Shown here piece after piece: positions 1 to 12,369 of a DNA stretch of 64,000 nt; position 1 is the stretch's first letter; each line of letters begins with the position of its first letter. The DNA comes from Cryptomeria japonica (Eukaryota > Streptophyta > Pinopsida > Cupressales > Cupressaceae). The notes below the pieces were generated by a model. It was not told where the DNA came from, did not search any database, and saw nothing but the letters and a program-made list of their open reading frames with translations. The position numbers and the translations under genes were made by a program. The stretch is from positions 139,647,361-139,711,360 of the forward strand of contig NC_081406.1 of NCBI RefSeq assembly GCF_030272615.1. The letters run 5' to 3'.

Positions 1-1568
1 TCCAAGTGTTTTCACAGAGATAATTGCTAACCCAATGACCAAAGAAAGCAATAGTGCAGCCCTGTGGTCTCTTGAGGGAAGGGAAGGAAGTCAAAGGTTT
101 ATCTCCCAACCAATAGTCCTCCCATAAGTGGATGTTTCTTCCATCTCCTATGAGGCATCTCAGACCATGGGAGATAATGTCTATGCACCTTAGAATTTTG
201 TTCCAAATTTTGGAGCCCTTGGGGACACCATCCACATCCAGAACCTTGTGGAAATTATCTTGACACAGATACTTTGCACACATAATGCGACCCAAATTAG
301 AATTTTGGTAGGCTAGCTTCCAAGAAGTTTTATCCATAAGAACTTTATTAAAAAGAGAATTTTTCCTAATTCATATCCCATAATTAGTTTTCAAGTTGCA
401 GACTTTGTCCCAACCAACCAAATCTAACCTCTTATTTTCTTCCATACCTGTCCAAAGAAAATTTCTTTGGATTCTTTCCAATTTCTCATCCACTAAGTTA
501 GAGATTTAAATAATGATAGGAAATACAAAGGGATCCTTTGCAAAGAGGAGGCTAAGAGATAAAGTTTCTTCTACACTTTCTCAACGATGGAGTCCCAAAA
601 GGAGTTAGAAACTTATTTAATGGTAAGGGGTAGTCCAAGAAAGATGCTCAGGAGGGAAGCAATTTGACATCCCAGAATACCCTTGATTTGATTTGGAGTC
701 TGTTGGTAGTATGGAAGAAATAAGTGTTGCTTTTCTCATAATTGATATGTTAACTAGATGCATTTGCATAATGATTAAGATAGGTTTTCCACCCCCTATC
801 TTCAACTACTAAAGATATCCCAAAAAGGATGGTGTCATCAACAAACTATTGTAAAATAGTTGGGGGCCGGGTGGGGCGTTGAGGAAGTTGGCTTGATTCC
901 CATTAAAGTTACATTATGGCATAGAGAACTGAAGTTTCTACCAATAACCTCAACTAGAATAATAAAAAGGTAGGGGGATAGAGGATCACCTTGACAAAAT
1001 CCCTTGAATGTCCCAAAGGATTCCCTAGGGATGTCATCAACAAGAACAAAATATTTAACTATGGTAATGCATTCCCTGATAAGATTAATCAATCTATCAC
1101 CAACCCCAAGGTTTTTATGGACTTTTAAAAAGAAATTATAGTTTTTTTTATAGGACTTAGAGATGTCAAGCTTCAAGACCATACCTAAATAACAACTTCT
1201 ATCCATAGAGTTAGTAACCTCATGAGTAGTGATGGCAACACCCAGGAATTGTCTTCCTTGTACAAAACCTTTTTGGCTTGGACTTATACGATTATCAAGG
1301 AAAGGCTTAATCCCATTGACAAGGACTTTGGAAAATAATTTGTAGACTGTGTTACAAAGGGTGATAGATTTAAATCCCTTGAGGCATGTACATTATTGAA
1401 CTTTAGGAATTAAGGCAATAAAAGTGGTGTTTAGCCTTTTTAACATGTTACCTAATCTAAAAAACTCCTTAGTGGCCATCACAACATCAACACCAACGAT
1501 GTCCCTAAAGTCTTGGAAGAAATATGGAGGGAATTTGTTTGGGCTTGGGGCCTTGTAGGCACCCATAA
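1..1568 (-). pseudogene. LINE ORF2, reverse transcriptase part (interrupted, decayed)
   Basis: This is the reverse-transcriptase half of a plant L1-type LINE, read on the minus strand and running off the left edge. Read from 1568 downward, the fragments carry a KAPSPNKFPPYFFQ motif (cf. the KAPGPDGFP motif of the family), ALIPK near 1395, a GFVQGR-like block near 1260, LDISKSYKK near 1160, the QGDPLSPYLF block near 985 and FVDDTILFG near 835. It ends with the FLGLPLTI motif near 610 and decayed C-terminal sequence. Several stops and frameshifts separate these blocks; FVDD itself survives but is out of frame with the block before it. The frame starts abruptly at the 4-bp TSD of Sola-1, and the missing upstream codons are found at 54059 in matching frame. 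I infer a single split gene rather than two LINE copies. Confidence 0.9.
1565..1568. repeat. Left TSD of Sola-1 (ATAA)
   Basis: ATAA directly precedes the left terminal inverted repeat. The partner at 54059-54062 reads ATAG, so one base of four differs. Removing the element and one copy joins the LINE frame as V-F-S-M-G-A-Y-K. Confidence 0.75.
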
Positions 1569-1606
1569 GGGTAAACATACAAAGTTGGGTCCCAATCCCA
1601 CAAAAG
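1569..1606. repeat. Left terminal inverted repeat of Sola-1
   Basis: It starts GGGTAAACATACAAAG and continues TTGGGTCCCAATCC. ACAAAGTTGGGTCCCA aligns with ACAAAGCTGGTTCCTA at the left end of Sola-2. It is more diverged from its own right partner than the Sola-2 ends are from each other. Confidence 0.7.
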
Positions 1607-1616
1607 TCCGCGGGTT

Positions 1617-1795
1617 GGAAAATGAGCCCGCTAGAAACGGGTGCCCGATTTTTACAAATCAGGCACCCGTTTAGCTTCGGGTGCCTGAGCCACCAAAAAA
1701 TGGGCATCCGTTTAGCAATGGGTGCCCAAAGCTAAACGGACACCTGTTTATTTCAAATCGAGTGCCCGATTTGAAATAAACGGGCATCCTTTTTT
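1617..1795. repeat. Left subterminal palindrome cluster of Sola-1 (AAACGGGTGCCCGATTT type)
   Basis: About eight imperfect copies of a CGGGTGCCCG-type palindrome lie here, for example GAAACGGGTGCCCGATTTTT and AATCAGGCACCCGTTTAGC. They occur in both orientations and are joined by short AT linkers. The same motif in the form AAACGGGCGCCCGTTT recurs near the right end (52983-53192). This position is typical of transposase binding sites in large DNA transposons, but that role is inference. Confidence 0.75.
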
Positions 1796-2179
1796 TAAAT
1801 GTTTTTTTTTTTTTTTTAACCATTTTCCATCATTTTTACTGTTTGGAAAACGGGCAAGCATTTCTAAGGAGAACGAGTACCTATTTTTTTCACCTCAGCT
1901 GACCCCCTGACCATTTTTACCTCCTTCCAGGTATTTAGTTTTATTTTTTATATTCTATTTTATTTATTTTTATTGTTTTTCATTAAAAAATGTTAATGTA
2001 TTGTTATTTTTTAATTTTTATGTTTTAAAGTTTGAAAATCGTCTTTTATTTCATGTTTAAAATAGTTTTCAGTTTTCAAATATTGCAAAAAACATGAATA
2101 GTAAAAACCATAGGAAAAAAACAAAAAACATGAATAGTATTTAAACCACAAGAAAAAAAAATAAAAATAAAATGTAAAT

Positions 2180-2285
2180 GAACAATAAACATTAGACGGA
2201 AAAAATAGATAATAAACCCTGAACAGAAAAATGAACAATAAACATTAGACGCAAAAAACAGACAATAAACCCTGAACAGAAACAG
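2180..2285. repeat. 53-bp tandem duplication
   Basis: Two near-identical units start with GAACAATAAACATTAGACG at 2180 and 2233, with a degenerate third unit after 2286. Minor local repeat. Confidence 0.7.
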
Positions 2286-2351
2286 GAACACTAAACCCTA
2301 AATAGAAAAAAATGAACAAGTCCCAAGAGAAATTTGACTATCTTGGTTGAT

Positions 2352-2374
2352 TAACCCTAAACCCTAAACCCTAA
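2352..2374. repeat. Short interstitial telomere-like repeat (CCCTAAA)3
   Basis: Three plant-type CCCTAAA units are visible in tandem. The run is too short to imply a former chromosome end. Confidence 0.8.
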
Positions 2375-4378
2375 ATTATAATCTTTAATTATAATCTTTA
2401 ATTAAAACCCTAAACATTGGATTAAGATTCAATAACTTGGCTATAGGATAGTGTATTTTTCCATTGGATTGGATGATAAGTAGAATAAACATAGAGAAAG
2501 GAAAAGATCAAAAACCCTGTAATAATTTATTTTACAAAAGGTTTAACCAAATCTTTATTTACAAATCAAAATAAACTCTAGGATTCATGAAAGTTGCACT
2601 AGAAGAGACAAGTATGGAGGTAGGTAACATCACAATTTTTTTTATCTAAGAGGGGTTTTTCTTCAACCTAATTATGTTCATTATTAATGTAGGCTTATGA
2701 AAATGTATCTTAAGACTCTTTTTAATTATGGACATGAAAATTGTTAAGGTAGTATCAAGGTAGGGTTGTCTAAGAAATGTTTGTTGATTTCTTGAAAGGA
2801 TTGGACTTAGTGACCTACTTGCCTCAAATGGAAAGCAAGAAAGTATAAATAGAAGGTGTACATCAAGAGTTTGAGGTATTGCAATCTTATTGTAGCAATA
2901 TTAGTAAAGTGTTAGTTGGTTTGCAAAATGCACATGAAAATAGTAGAGTGTGTGTTGGAAGTGAATGTATTATATTATGTGAAAGCATTAATTGAAATAG
3001 TAAAATAAGAACCAACAAGAAGGGAGAGTTGAGGGTGGTGTCTATATAGGGTAGATGAGTTATGTATTCTAATATATGACAAATTTTCTTGGATAGGTTT
3101 CATTATAAACCCCACTAAATTACTTAAAAATCTACATGTCTATATAAATTTATTTTGCCAAGTATGTATTAAATTAAAAAACTAATTATATATTTATATG
3201 TGTATGTATCATTTTACATTTAGAATGAATTGATTCTAAATTTTTTATGATAATTGCTTGTATTTCATTACCAAATGTTTATTCTAATTGATATAATTGA
3301 TGTACATAATTAAAATATATTTTGAAAATTATTTAATATGTAAATAAAAGTTGATCTTAAGTAAATAAATTATTTAATATGATATAATGAATTTCCTCTT
3401 AAGTATCACCATCGAAGGGTATGTGATATTCATCTACAAAGGGAATGAAACAATCTACAATAGGATCCTCTAGGAATGGAGAGATATGAGGGTCTTCATG
3501 GATCTCCTAAAGTCTATTCCAAAGTGTGGGGGGTAAATCAATATCCAATGCAATACACATAGAATCATGATCTTGATACTAGATCAAATCACTCCTACAT
3601 GGTCAATGATGTTACACCAAGATTATATATTTTCTAGTGTTTCTAGTTTAGGTATGACTCCATACATAAAAGGAAAATGATTACACCACCTAAAACTTAT
3701 GAAGATACCATTTTACAAAATAATCATAGTTATCCCTTTCTAATTTTACCACAAAAGGATGAATAGAGAAACCTATGATACCTCCTCAAATAAAACCTTA
3801 AAAAATCAATAAAATCAATACATAAAAAACATATCAAACAAATTCATCTCATGTAAGATGATCATTTTCAAGTGCCAAGATGTCCAAGTAAATGACTAGA
3901 ATGTGAAATCACAAAAAAATGGTCATTTATTCAAGATTCAACTTAGTGTAGTACTACTAGTTGCGATCACTAAATCATCCAATGATTCTATAAAAGAACA
4001 CAACAAAGTAGTACATGTATTGACAAGTTCATAGATATAACTTATGACTTTAACTTATGATTATTTTTATGATTTTGATGGAACTTATACTAATTCATCT
4101 TTAGATGTTAAAAAGTATTGTTTGAGTTGCATGGGCATTATGATGTTTTATTTTGTAGAATTTTTCTTATACTTTGATTTAAGTGGATAATATTTCTTAA
4201 ATGATGCTTATTATTACCCACCTATTAATAATATTATAGATCTATGTGAGTTTCCTTTTTTTAAATTTAAGTTGCTAAATTGTATTTAATTATAAGTTTT
4301 TTTGGAAAGTGAAATGTAAATTAAATAGTTTGAAATTGTAAATTTTCCTGTTTGTATATATATGCAAATTATTTTCAC

Positions 4379-6206
4379 ATGATGGATGAGTTTGAGATAG
4401 ATGAGCTATAAGGTCTAGTACCACATCCACCTCCACCTCCACCTCCACCTCCACCCGATTAGTTGAGACAGACAATTAGGATTAATATTGATGCTTTGAT
4501 TAGAGATATTCATACTATTAGGCGTGAGCCTTATCCACCTCCTCAGTTGTTATGCCTTGCAGATAGTATGCAAGGCATTGTATAGTCTGTGCAGGCATTA
4601 GATAGCAAGCTAGATAGCTATCATAGTTGGTGTGAGGGATTGTGTGCATTTTATGTTGATGGCTTCACATACAAACAAGTTAATGAATTAAAAATAACAA
4701 AAATGGATTTGAAATTTTTTTTTTGAACCCTAAGATGGGTGAAGAGATAGATCCGAAGAAGCCACAGATCTCTATTCGATGGTGTAGGCACCCGGGTATT
4801 GCTAGCCACTTTTGGGAGTGGTGGAGGATGGTCTTTGACCATCCATCACACTCCAATCATGAGGTCCTGATGTATTTTTTGAAGAAATTATGGGCCGAAT
4901 TTGAATTGGGCAAAAATCCCAATTACTTTGATATTAGATCATTTCAGGGGGTTGGGAGAGGCATGCCCCAAGATAGGCGAGGAGAAAAATTGAGCGACAG
5001 GGTTAGAAACCATGCGCACGATGATCCATTGGTTCCTCTTCCATCACCAGTTGTTCCAGCACCTACCCATCATCGAGCAGTGGATTCTACTCTAGGTTCA
5101 TTGAGTGCCCTGTCGAGAAATTTGGTACAACAATTGTGGGAGGTGAGGGCTACCCCCTGCATAGCACATGTTTGCACGAGTTGTGGGGATGTATGTAGGG
5201 GTCCACAGAATGAGGCTACCCTTCGAGGAGATGGTGATTTTGATGATGTTGATGCTGCCCATGGTGGTTATGATGATGCCGAGGAGGCTGCACATGCTGA
5301 TGTCATCTCTTCATATGTTGATCTCCTATGGGCAGACGATGATCAGCCTACAGAGGTACAAATTTATTTGTATAATTTACAGTGCAATATTAAATTCCTT
5401 ATATATACACATATGAACCATAACATGAGTCAATTTTTTCTGAACAGAGGATGGATCATACCACATCATTGAGAAACCGACAACATGTTACCTAATACCT
5501 AGAGATGTTGGTGCCCCATTTACGGTATGCACTTTCATCTAGATACATTGTATTGATATGTACATTTAAAATAAACAATAGATTTTTTAATGTAATGATG
5601 TAAATATGATATTTTTTTCAATTTTGTAGGGTGCTTCGTGTAGCACTGAGGTGGGTAGTTCTTCACATGACCCATGGACCACTGACGCTCAGCCTCATAT
5701 ACCACTAGTATGTTTTTCATCCATTAATTTGAAGTGTTTACATGCTTACTAATTTATGTACAACTTTGATTCAATATTCATTATTTTTTGCAATTGTAGG
5801 CTTCTGGATTGTTTGATGGTGCATCACATGTACGCCTTCGACCATCAGTTACTTTTCCTGCATCACATGTATTCTTTTTTGTGATAATCTTGTAGTCTAT
5901 ATATATACTTTATAATTTATGTATATATACAAGTTTGATTCATGCTTTATATATGTTGTTCAAGTCGATACCCTACCAGTATTGGTATGGCTATGGGATT
6001 GAGCTAGACGCAACCATCGACATTATCATTTTAGGTGATGATTAGAAAAATAATTTCTAATTTATTTATACTGTGTACCTCACTTTTATAGGGATTATCA
6101 AAAATTGATGTACAATGTTTTTTTTGGTAGGACTTGACTATGACCACTTTTCTTGTTCATGATAATGGACCTCCACATACCAGTGAGGGCATTGTAGAGT
6201 ATGGTT
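4379..6206 (+). pseudogene. Sola-1 accessory gene, copy A (decayed, multi-exon)
   Basis: I do not recognise this protein as a named family. The frame starts at an ATG in a FHMMDEFEIDEL context, stops at once at TAA (codon CTA-TAA, where copy B has CTA-TTA), then runs through a short proline stretch. A long open stretch carries IRWCRHPGIASHFWEWW and then EVLMYFLKKLWAEFELGKNP, NYFDI and GVGRGMPQ. After that come a low-complexity acidic tail and clear GT-AG introns at 5356-5447, 5525-5629 and 5708-5799. A poly-T frameshift lies near 4720. The LMYFLKKLW/NYFDI/GRG block matches the LYFVQQVF/NYLDI/GRG block in the Sola-2 accessory gene, which argues for a conserved second transposon protein. Its function is unknown to me; I infer a transposition partner only from conservation and position. 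Confidence 0.7.
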
Positions 6207-6353
6207 GGAAGGTCAAATTTAAATTAAATAGTTTGTAATTGTAAATTTTCATGTTTGTAATTGTAATTGTAAATTTTCAAGTTTGTAAATTTTCATGTTT
6301 GTAATTGTAATTGTAAATTTTCATGTTTGTATATATATGCAAATTATTTTCAC

Positions 6354-7801
6354 ATGATGGATGAGTTTGAGATAGATGAGCTATTAGGTATAGTACCACC
6401 TCCACCTCCACCTCCACCCCCTCCACCTCCACCTCCACCACCACCTTCACCTCCACCTCCACCAAATCAGTTGCGACAGACAATTAGGACAAATATTGAT
6501 GCTTTGATTAGAGATATTCACACTATTAGGCATGAGCCTCATCCACCCCCTCAGTTGTTATGCCTTGTAGATAGTATGCAAGGCATTGTATAGTCTGTGT
6601 AGGCATTAGATAGCAAGCTAGATAGCTATCGTAGCTGGCATGAGGGATTGCATGCATTTTACGCAGATGGCCTCACATACAAACAAGTTAATGACTTAAA
6701 AATAACAAAAATAGATTTGAAAAAATATTTTGTGAACCCTAAGACGGGTGAAGAGATAGATCCGAAGAAGCCATGGATCTCTATTCGATGGTGTAGGCAC
6801 CCAGGCATTGCTAGCCACTTTTGGGAGTGGTGGTGGATGGTCTTTAGTTCAGGGGGCTGGGAGAGGCATGCCCCAGGATATGCTAGGAGAAAAGTTGAGC
6901 GACAAGGTTAGAAACTATGTGCGCAATGATCCATTGGTTCCTCTTCCATCACCAGTTGTTCCAGCACATGCCCATCATCGAGCAGTGGATTCTTCTCTAG
7001 GTTCATTGAGTGCCTTGTTAGGCAATTTGGTATAGCAGTTGCGGGAGGTGAGGGCTGCCCCATGCTTAGCACATGTTTGCTTGAGTTGTGGGGATGTATA
7101 TAGGGGTCCATAGAGTGAGGTTGTCCCTAGAGGAGATGGTGATTTTGATGATGTTGATGCCACCCATGGTGGTTACGATGATGCTAAGGAGGCTACACAT
7201 GCTGATGCCATCTCTTCATATGTTGATCTCCTATGGGCAGACGATGATCAGCCTAGAGAGGTACAAATTTATTTGTATAATTTATAGTGCAATATTAAAT
7301 TCCTTATATATACACATATGAACCATAACATGAGTCAAAAAAATTTTGAACAGAGGATGGATCATACCACATCATTGAGGAACCGACAGCATGTTACCTC
7401 AACACCTAGAGATGTTGGTGCCCCATTTACGATATGCACTTTCATCTAGATACATTGTATTGATATGTACATTTAAAATAAACAATAAATTTTTTAATGT
7501 AATGATTTACATATGATATGTTTTTTCAATTTTGTAGGGTGCTTCATGTAGCACTGAGGTGGGTAGTTCTTCATGTGACACATGGACCACTGAGGCTCAG
7601 CCTCATATACCACTAGTATGTTTTTCATCTATTAACTTGAAGTGTTTACATGCTTACTAATTTAAGTACAACTTTGATTCATGATCATTATTTTTTGCAA
7701 TTGTAGGCTTCTGGATTGTTTGATGGCACATCACATGTACACCTTTGACCATCAGTTACTTTGCCTGCATCACATGTATGCTTTTCTATGATAATCTTGT
7801 A

Positions 7802-7841
<40 letters not shown>

Positions 7842-8425
7842 TTTATAATTTATGTATATATACAAGTTTGATTCATGCTTTATATATGTTGTTCAGGTCC
7901 ACACCACTACCAATATTGGTACGGCTATGGGGTTGAGCCAAATGCAACCATCGACATTATCATTTGAGGCACGATGATTACAAAAATAATTTCTAATTTG
8001 TTTATACTGTTTACCTGGCTTTTATATGGATTACCAAAATTGATGTACAATGTTTTTTTTTGCAGGACTTGGCTACAACCACTTTTCTTGTTCATGATAG
8101 TGGACCTCCATGTACCAGTGAGGGCATTGTAGAGCATGGTCGTATGGTAATTTATTTTAAATTTTTTAGTATTTAATTACTTTATAAGTGAAGTATGCAA
8201 GTAACTTCTTCTCATGTAAAATCTTTTAATAATGTACAGGAGGGTGCAAACACTGATACTGCACAGGAGGGTGGAGTCACTGATACTGCACAGGAGGGTG
8301 GAGACACTGATATTGCACAGACACAGGATGGTGCATCTTAGGACCACGTGCGGTAGGATGATTCATCTCAGCCACCTTCACATGGAGTGAAGAGGACTGC
8401 AGATGAGATGCACGCAAGTTCTTAG
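6354..8425 (+). pseudogene. Sola-1 accessory gene, copy B (longer, still broken)
   Basis: This duplicate begins with an ATG, MDEFEIDELLGIV, a long polyproline run encoded by CCACCT repeats (6398-6466), and an NQLRQTIRTNIDALIRDI segment that looks helical. Two in-frame TAG codons follow near 6590 (the second is CAG in copy A, so it is a C-to-T change after the duplication; the first is shared by both copies). The WYRS-like, YKQVNDLKITKIDLKKYF and IRWCRHPGIASHFWEWW stretches then follow. A deletion removes the LMYFLKKLW segment seen in copy A. The downstream exons continue past the end of copy A into three 27-bp repeats encoding a TDTAQEGG unit (8240-8321). The frame ends with a basic KRTADEMHASS terminus at TAG 8423-8425. 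The N-terminus chosen follows the shared exon. Confidence 0.7.
7804..7841. repeat. (TA)n microsatellite
   Basis: About 19 uninterrupted TA units lie inside an intron of accessory copy B. The corresponding intron of copy A has only a few units, so it expanded after the duplication. Confidence 0.95.
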
Positions 8426-9026
8426 ATTGTATATTTTAGATCATGTCATGTTATTGTATTGTGGACTTTTAATGATGACACTTGTTATGTTATCCTGAGA
8501 CTTGTTATTATGTGATTATATATAGGACTTTTTGTTATGTGTTATGTGATTATATATAGGACTTTTTATTATGTCATTTCCTCGCTATTATGATATCAGG
8601 TCGTGTTATGTGATTTGCCGCACTCTAGTGATTATATATGTGATACATTGTTTTGTTATTATGTTATTTGGACTTGTTTTAATGTCATTTCCTTATTAAC
8701 TTATTATTTCAAGACTTGTTATTATGTCATCAAGAATTTTTATGTGATTGTATATAGGACTTTATATTTATGACTTGTTATGTGATCTATTTATGACTTT
8801 ATATATTAACATTGTGATTGATCATCTTATAGTGCAACAATTTATAATTCAATGTGCATAAAATAATATTAAGAATAAGATAACTAATACAATATTGTTT
8901 ATGAAACCAAAATTGTATCAAATGTAGACAAATACAATGTTAAAGGGACAAAGAAAAACAATTATCATGATTAAATATAAAAGAGTTCACACAAGTAACA
9001 CAAACTTACATGCATATAAATTTGAT
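8426..9026. other. Spacer between convergent Sola-1 genes
   Basis: AT-rich sequence with repeated TGATTATATATAGGACTTTTT-like blocks (about 8470-8770) and no open frame. It holds the 3' ends of both genes; no clear polyadenylation signal could be singled out. Confidence 0.6.
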
Positions 9027-12000
9027 TCAACCTAATGTACCATCTGCATCCTCTCTCTTCTCCAATGCGTTTATGATTGCCTCATGCTCTTCTACTGAAA
9101 GTGTCCACAATACCTTATTAGCAAGTCTACCTTTGTATCTTTCTAATTTGATGTTTGTTGCCACCACCAAATGAGAATAGTGTATAATCTTCTTTTTTGA
9201 TTGGTAGTCTTCATAAGCTAGTAAGCCATTCCTTCTTGTTAAGTATTTGCGTAGCCATGTACCAACCACCACAACAGACCCAACTGGATACTGAAAACCA
9301 TCATCATCTACTTGATCACATATCAACTTTTTCTTAGGTTCTACACATCTAGCTAGCCAATACTCAACCTGCTCATCATTATCCTCAGGTGCAACAATAG
9401 CATATAAAACAAATTTAAGTATAATGTGTAGAAATAAAACTTGTTAGAATTTATAATTCAAATATGTAATCATAAATTATATGACAATACATTAAAATAT
9501 ATAATTTAAAGTTATAAACAATAAATTGAATTAAATTACCAGGTTGTATGAGGTCTGAAACATGATCTTAATCTTCTGATGCAAATGCATGATTGGGGTC
9601 TTCATTTCTTCTAACATCTTCATATTGTGTCTCAGTGGGTGTTAAGGATTTATGTTGCCATTCTTCGACCCATTCCATATTCTCGCATTCTTACCATTCA
9701 CCTGCAACACAAAATTGACAAAAACATGCAAGCTCTCTAGTCCATATAGTCCAAGTGTTAGAATTAGAACTCTTAAATGAATGCCATCTAGCTGACCCAT
9801 TTATTGTATCACAATCATATCTTGGAAGGATATTCTCCTCTTTAATTAGCCAGAATAAATGTCTAATTGTAGAGTTCTGACTTGATCATGTGGATAAATT
9901 TGCACTACACCAATCCACAATTGCAATTGCATTTTTAAATTTAGCCTTTTCCTCGAATTTAAGTTGCTCTCTGCAAAGGGCTCTCTTAACACATGCACTG
10001 GCACCATCATGTTCTCCTTTCCCATGTCCAGCCTCAAAAAAACTCCAAATGTGTTTGATATTAGTTTTCTTATGAATCCTACTCAACCAATAAAACATTC
10101 TAGCATTCTTGAATTGCCCTGTGCAATTATTAGACCATATTAGATGTTGTGTCATCTGAATTTCTCTCTCCCTCAAATTCTGAAAAAAGGTTTTGAAGCA
10201 AAACTGGACAAACTCAGATGAGTGTAATTTATTATCACTCATATAGAAATGGTACTCTCTCAAAATTTTGTGATCCTCTTGTGTACTATCTGGTGCATGC
10301 CTATAGACAATATGGACAAAAAATGATACTTGCACTGAATTGTAGTATTGTGATTGTACCTCATCTTGTGGTGAAAGCGTGTAGTTCTCTACAAAGTCAA
10401 CAACTGAAAGTATACTACCAACAAGAAATGTATCCTTACATATTTGAAACTGACCATCGAGCCATCTAGCATTTTGAGTGTGTTTAACATATTTAGGTAT
10501 GATGTTACTCTTGAATTCATTCATAAATGCATGAACACTAACTTTTTCAGTGATTATATCGCATCATTTTCCAACCTTTCCATCCTTCAGTGGATACTCA
10601 ATAGTTTTAAATCTTTTAACATCAATTAATTGTTGTCCAAAATCATTTGAAAGATTTTCATGCAAACATTCATCCAACAATGCAATATTGCCACATATAT
10701 CACATACACCAGAAACACATGCATTGAAAAGGAAATTTTGTTCATTTAGTGGGTTGCAAAACAAACTTGAAATAAACTCCTTTATAGTTTCAGGTGGTAT
10801 ATCTATACCACATTCTTGGAACATTCCATTACTATGCATGGTAATGCATATATATCGAAATACATCATAATGGTAGCGAAATTGAACATGAGTTTTACAA
10901 CAACATGTGACTCTTTCCTTGTTAATTCAAACATAACAAGGTTTACACTTTTCAAAAGACCTTTGACAAATGCTAATAGTCAACACCTTATCATCCAAAA
11001 AAAATTTATACAATTCAGTTTGAGTCATGTCCAATAGGTGTTTTGGATGTGGATCGCGAATTTTTGACCCAACTCTTAATTTAAGAACATCTCTAACATT
11101 AGGTGATACTCTCGTATTATCGTGCCAGAATTTTTTGATCAAATTTTTTACTTCACCATTAAGTTTCATATCAGACCTTGGTAGTCTACCACTAAAAGTC
11201 CACAATTTGTTTGCCGGATCACTTTCAAAATTTACTCTTCTTTTTATAGCTCTTGACAAAGTTTTACGATGAATATTAAGATATCCACTTATGTTACTCA
11301 TCATTCTTTTATTAGAAGTTATTTGACTTACTAAAGCTGTTGTTATTGGCCGCTGTGCCGCATTTTTATCTTTAGAATGACTTTTCTTTCCAATTGTATC
11401 AAAGGCACTAGCAACAGTCGATACAACTTGTTTTAAAGACTCCTCCTTCTTCTTGGGTTTGACATAAAAGCCTAACTTCTTCATCACTTTTTGTATTTTA
11501 GTCATTTTAATTAGTTCAACCATTAATTGACATTGAAACCCAAATTTCTTATTATAAAAAAAATGTATAAACGATCTATTTGCATGTGTCCTAATCTGTC
11601 TCCATGAAACCAAGCTAGGAAGGTTGTCTAGTACATCACTTTTAATTTCAAAATTTTCATTCATTTGATTATCATTCAAACATGTTTAATTTTCAATTGG
11701 TGTTTCCATGTCTACATGCACATTATTGGTTTTAGTTGCAGGTGGATTTTCAATTTCATTTGGAGTTTCAAATTTGGTTTCAATTTCAGGTTCAAGTTGA
11801 GATCTAGTTTCAGTTGAGGTTTCAATTTGGATTTCAATTTCACTTTCAACTTGACTTCTAATTTCATTTGGGGTTTGATTTTCAATTAGAATTTCATTTA
11901 ATAAGTAACCTGCTTCTACTAAATCACCAATTTCTTCATGAGAAAAAACATAGGGTAGTGAAAACATACATGTATCCAATAATGGATTAGAAGATGCACC

Positions 12001-12210
12001 TGAATTAAATGGTTCTATTGTGTTTCCTTCATCAGCATTTATGGTCTCATTGATGTTCTCCTCTTCTAAAACGATTGTGGAACTTGAAGCTCCTTGTCTC
12101 ATTCTTGATCTTATCTCTCGTTGACGCATTGCCTCCTTCTCCCTATTTGCTGCAATCTCCTCAGTTGTTAGAACCTTCCTTTGCCTCTTCTTGCGTTGAT
12201 TAGATCCCAT
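9027..12210 (-). pseudogene. Sola-1 transposase (DDE/D type, catalytic D changed to N)
   Basis: Minus-strand transposase gene. I choose the ATG at 12210, giving MGSNQRKKRQRK, because Sola-2 starts with a matching basic MGNKKRRQNK; an upstream in-frame ATG at 12288 is less likely. In order it has a basic N-terminus (nuclear-localisation-like), an acidic low-complexity stretch and a helix-turn-helix-like SGYLNIHRKTLSRAIKRR (about 11240-11300). Next come FWHDNTRVSPNVRDVLKLR, a CCCKTH cluster near 10890 and CGNI-type cysteines. The catalytic region carries VVDFVENY (near 10390), IWSNNCTGQFK (near 10120) and HGKGEHDG (near 10010). A separate C-terminal module with GSVVVVGTW and YSHLVVAT lies at 9027-9326. 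In Sola-2 the second motif reads WSDGC, so the catalytic aspartate is replaced by asparagine here. Several stops separate the blocks; some are probably introns, others decay. Confidence 0.85.
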
Positions 12211-12364
12211 GGCTACACCAAAATTTGAATTTGAATCAATCTCCTTACCAAATCGACAATAAGACAAACAAAGAGAATGATTAATCAAAACATTCTCTTT
12301 GCAGATCGTACCTATCAGCCAATGATTGAAAAATCATTCAATCATTGGGATTTGTGCTTATGGG

Positions 12365-12369
12365 CCAGA
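12365..12369. repeat. Left TSD of the giant LTR element (CCAGA)
   Basis: CCAGA directly precedes the LTR start TGTTGTTCTC and is repeated exactly after the other LTR at 52966-52970. The empty site in Sola-1 would read TGGGCCAGAGCCTGGCCCA, an inverted repeat. Confidence 0.93.

Larger units (their letters stand above)
1796..4378. other. AT-rich left arm of Sola-1, no gene seen
   Basis: There are poly-T/A tracts, a short 53-bp tandem repeat (2180-2285) and a three-unit telomere-like CCCTAAA run (2352-2374). The rest is AT-rich sequence with no open frame that resembles a protein. It corresponds in position to the left arm of Sola-2. Confidence 0.6.
4303..8140. repeat. 1.9-kb tandem duplication covering the accessory gene
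   Basis: Unit A (about 4303-6206) and unit B (about 6207-8140) are nearly collinear, beginning with AAATTAAATAGTTTG and ending in the exon with FLVHD. Unit B lacks about 108 bp that unit A has: at 6843 its sequence jumps from TGGTCTTTAG to TCAGGGGGCTGGGAGAGG. Unit B has the (TA)n tract, which is short in unit A. Confidence 0.85.

Noticed and set aside
1570-1707. Extension of the LINE polymerase frame upstream to 1707
   Set aside because: The codons beyond 1568 are read from the Sola-1 terminal inverted repeat and palindromes, not from the LINE.
2352-2374. Telomere fusion site
   Set aside because: Only three CCCTAAA units are present, inside AT-rich transposon DNA; chance or minor slippage is enough to explain it.
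7745-7936. Open frame across the TA microsatellite
   Set aside because: It encodes a YIYIYI run from (TA)n inside an intron of the accessory gene.
9027-12210. Assignment of the DDE transposases to KDZ, CACTA or Mutator families
   Set aside because: TSDs are 4 bp rather than 8, 3 or 9, the TIRs do not begin CACTA, and the motif set DF-ENY / WS-G-C / HGKGEHDG does not match what I know of those families.
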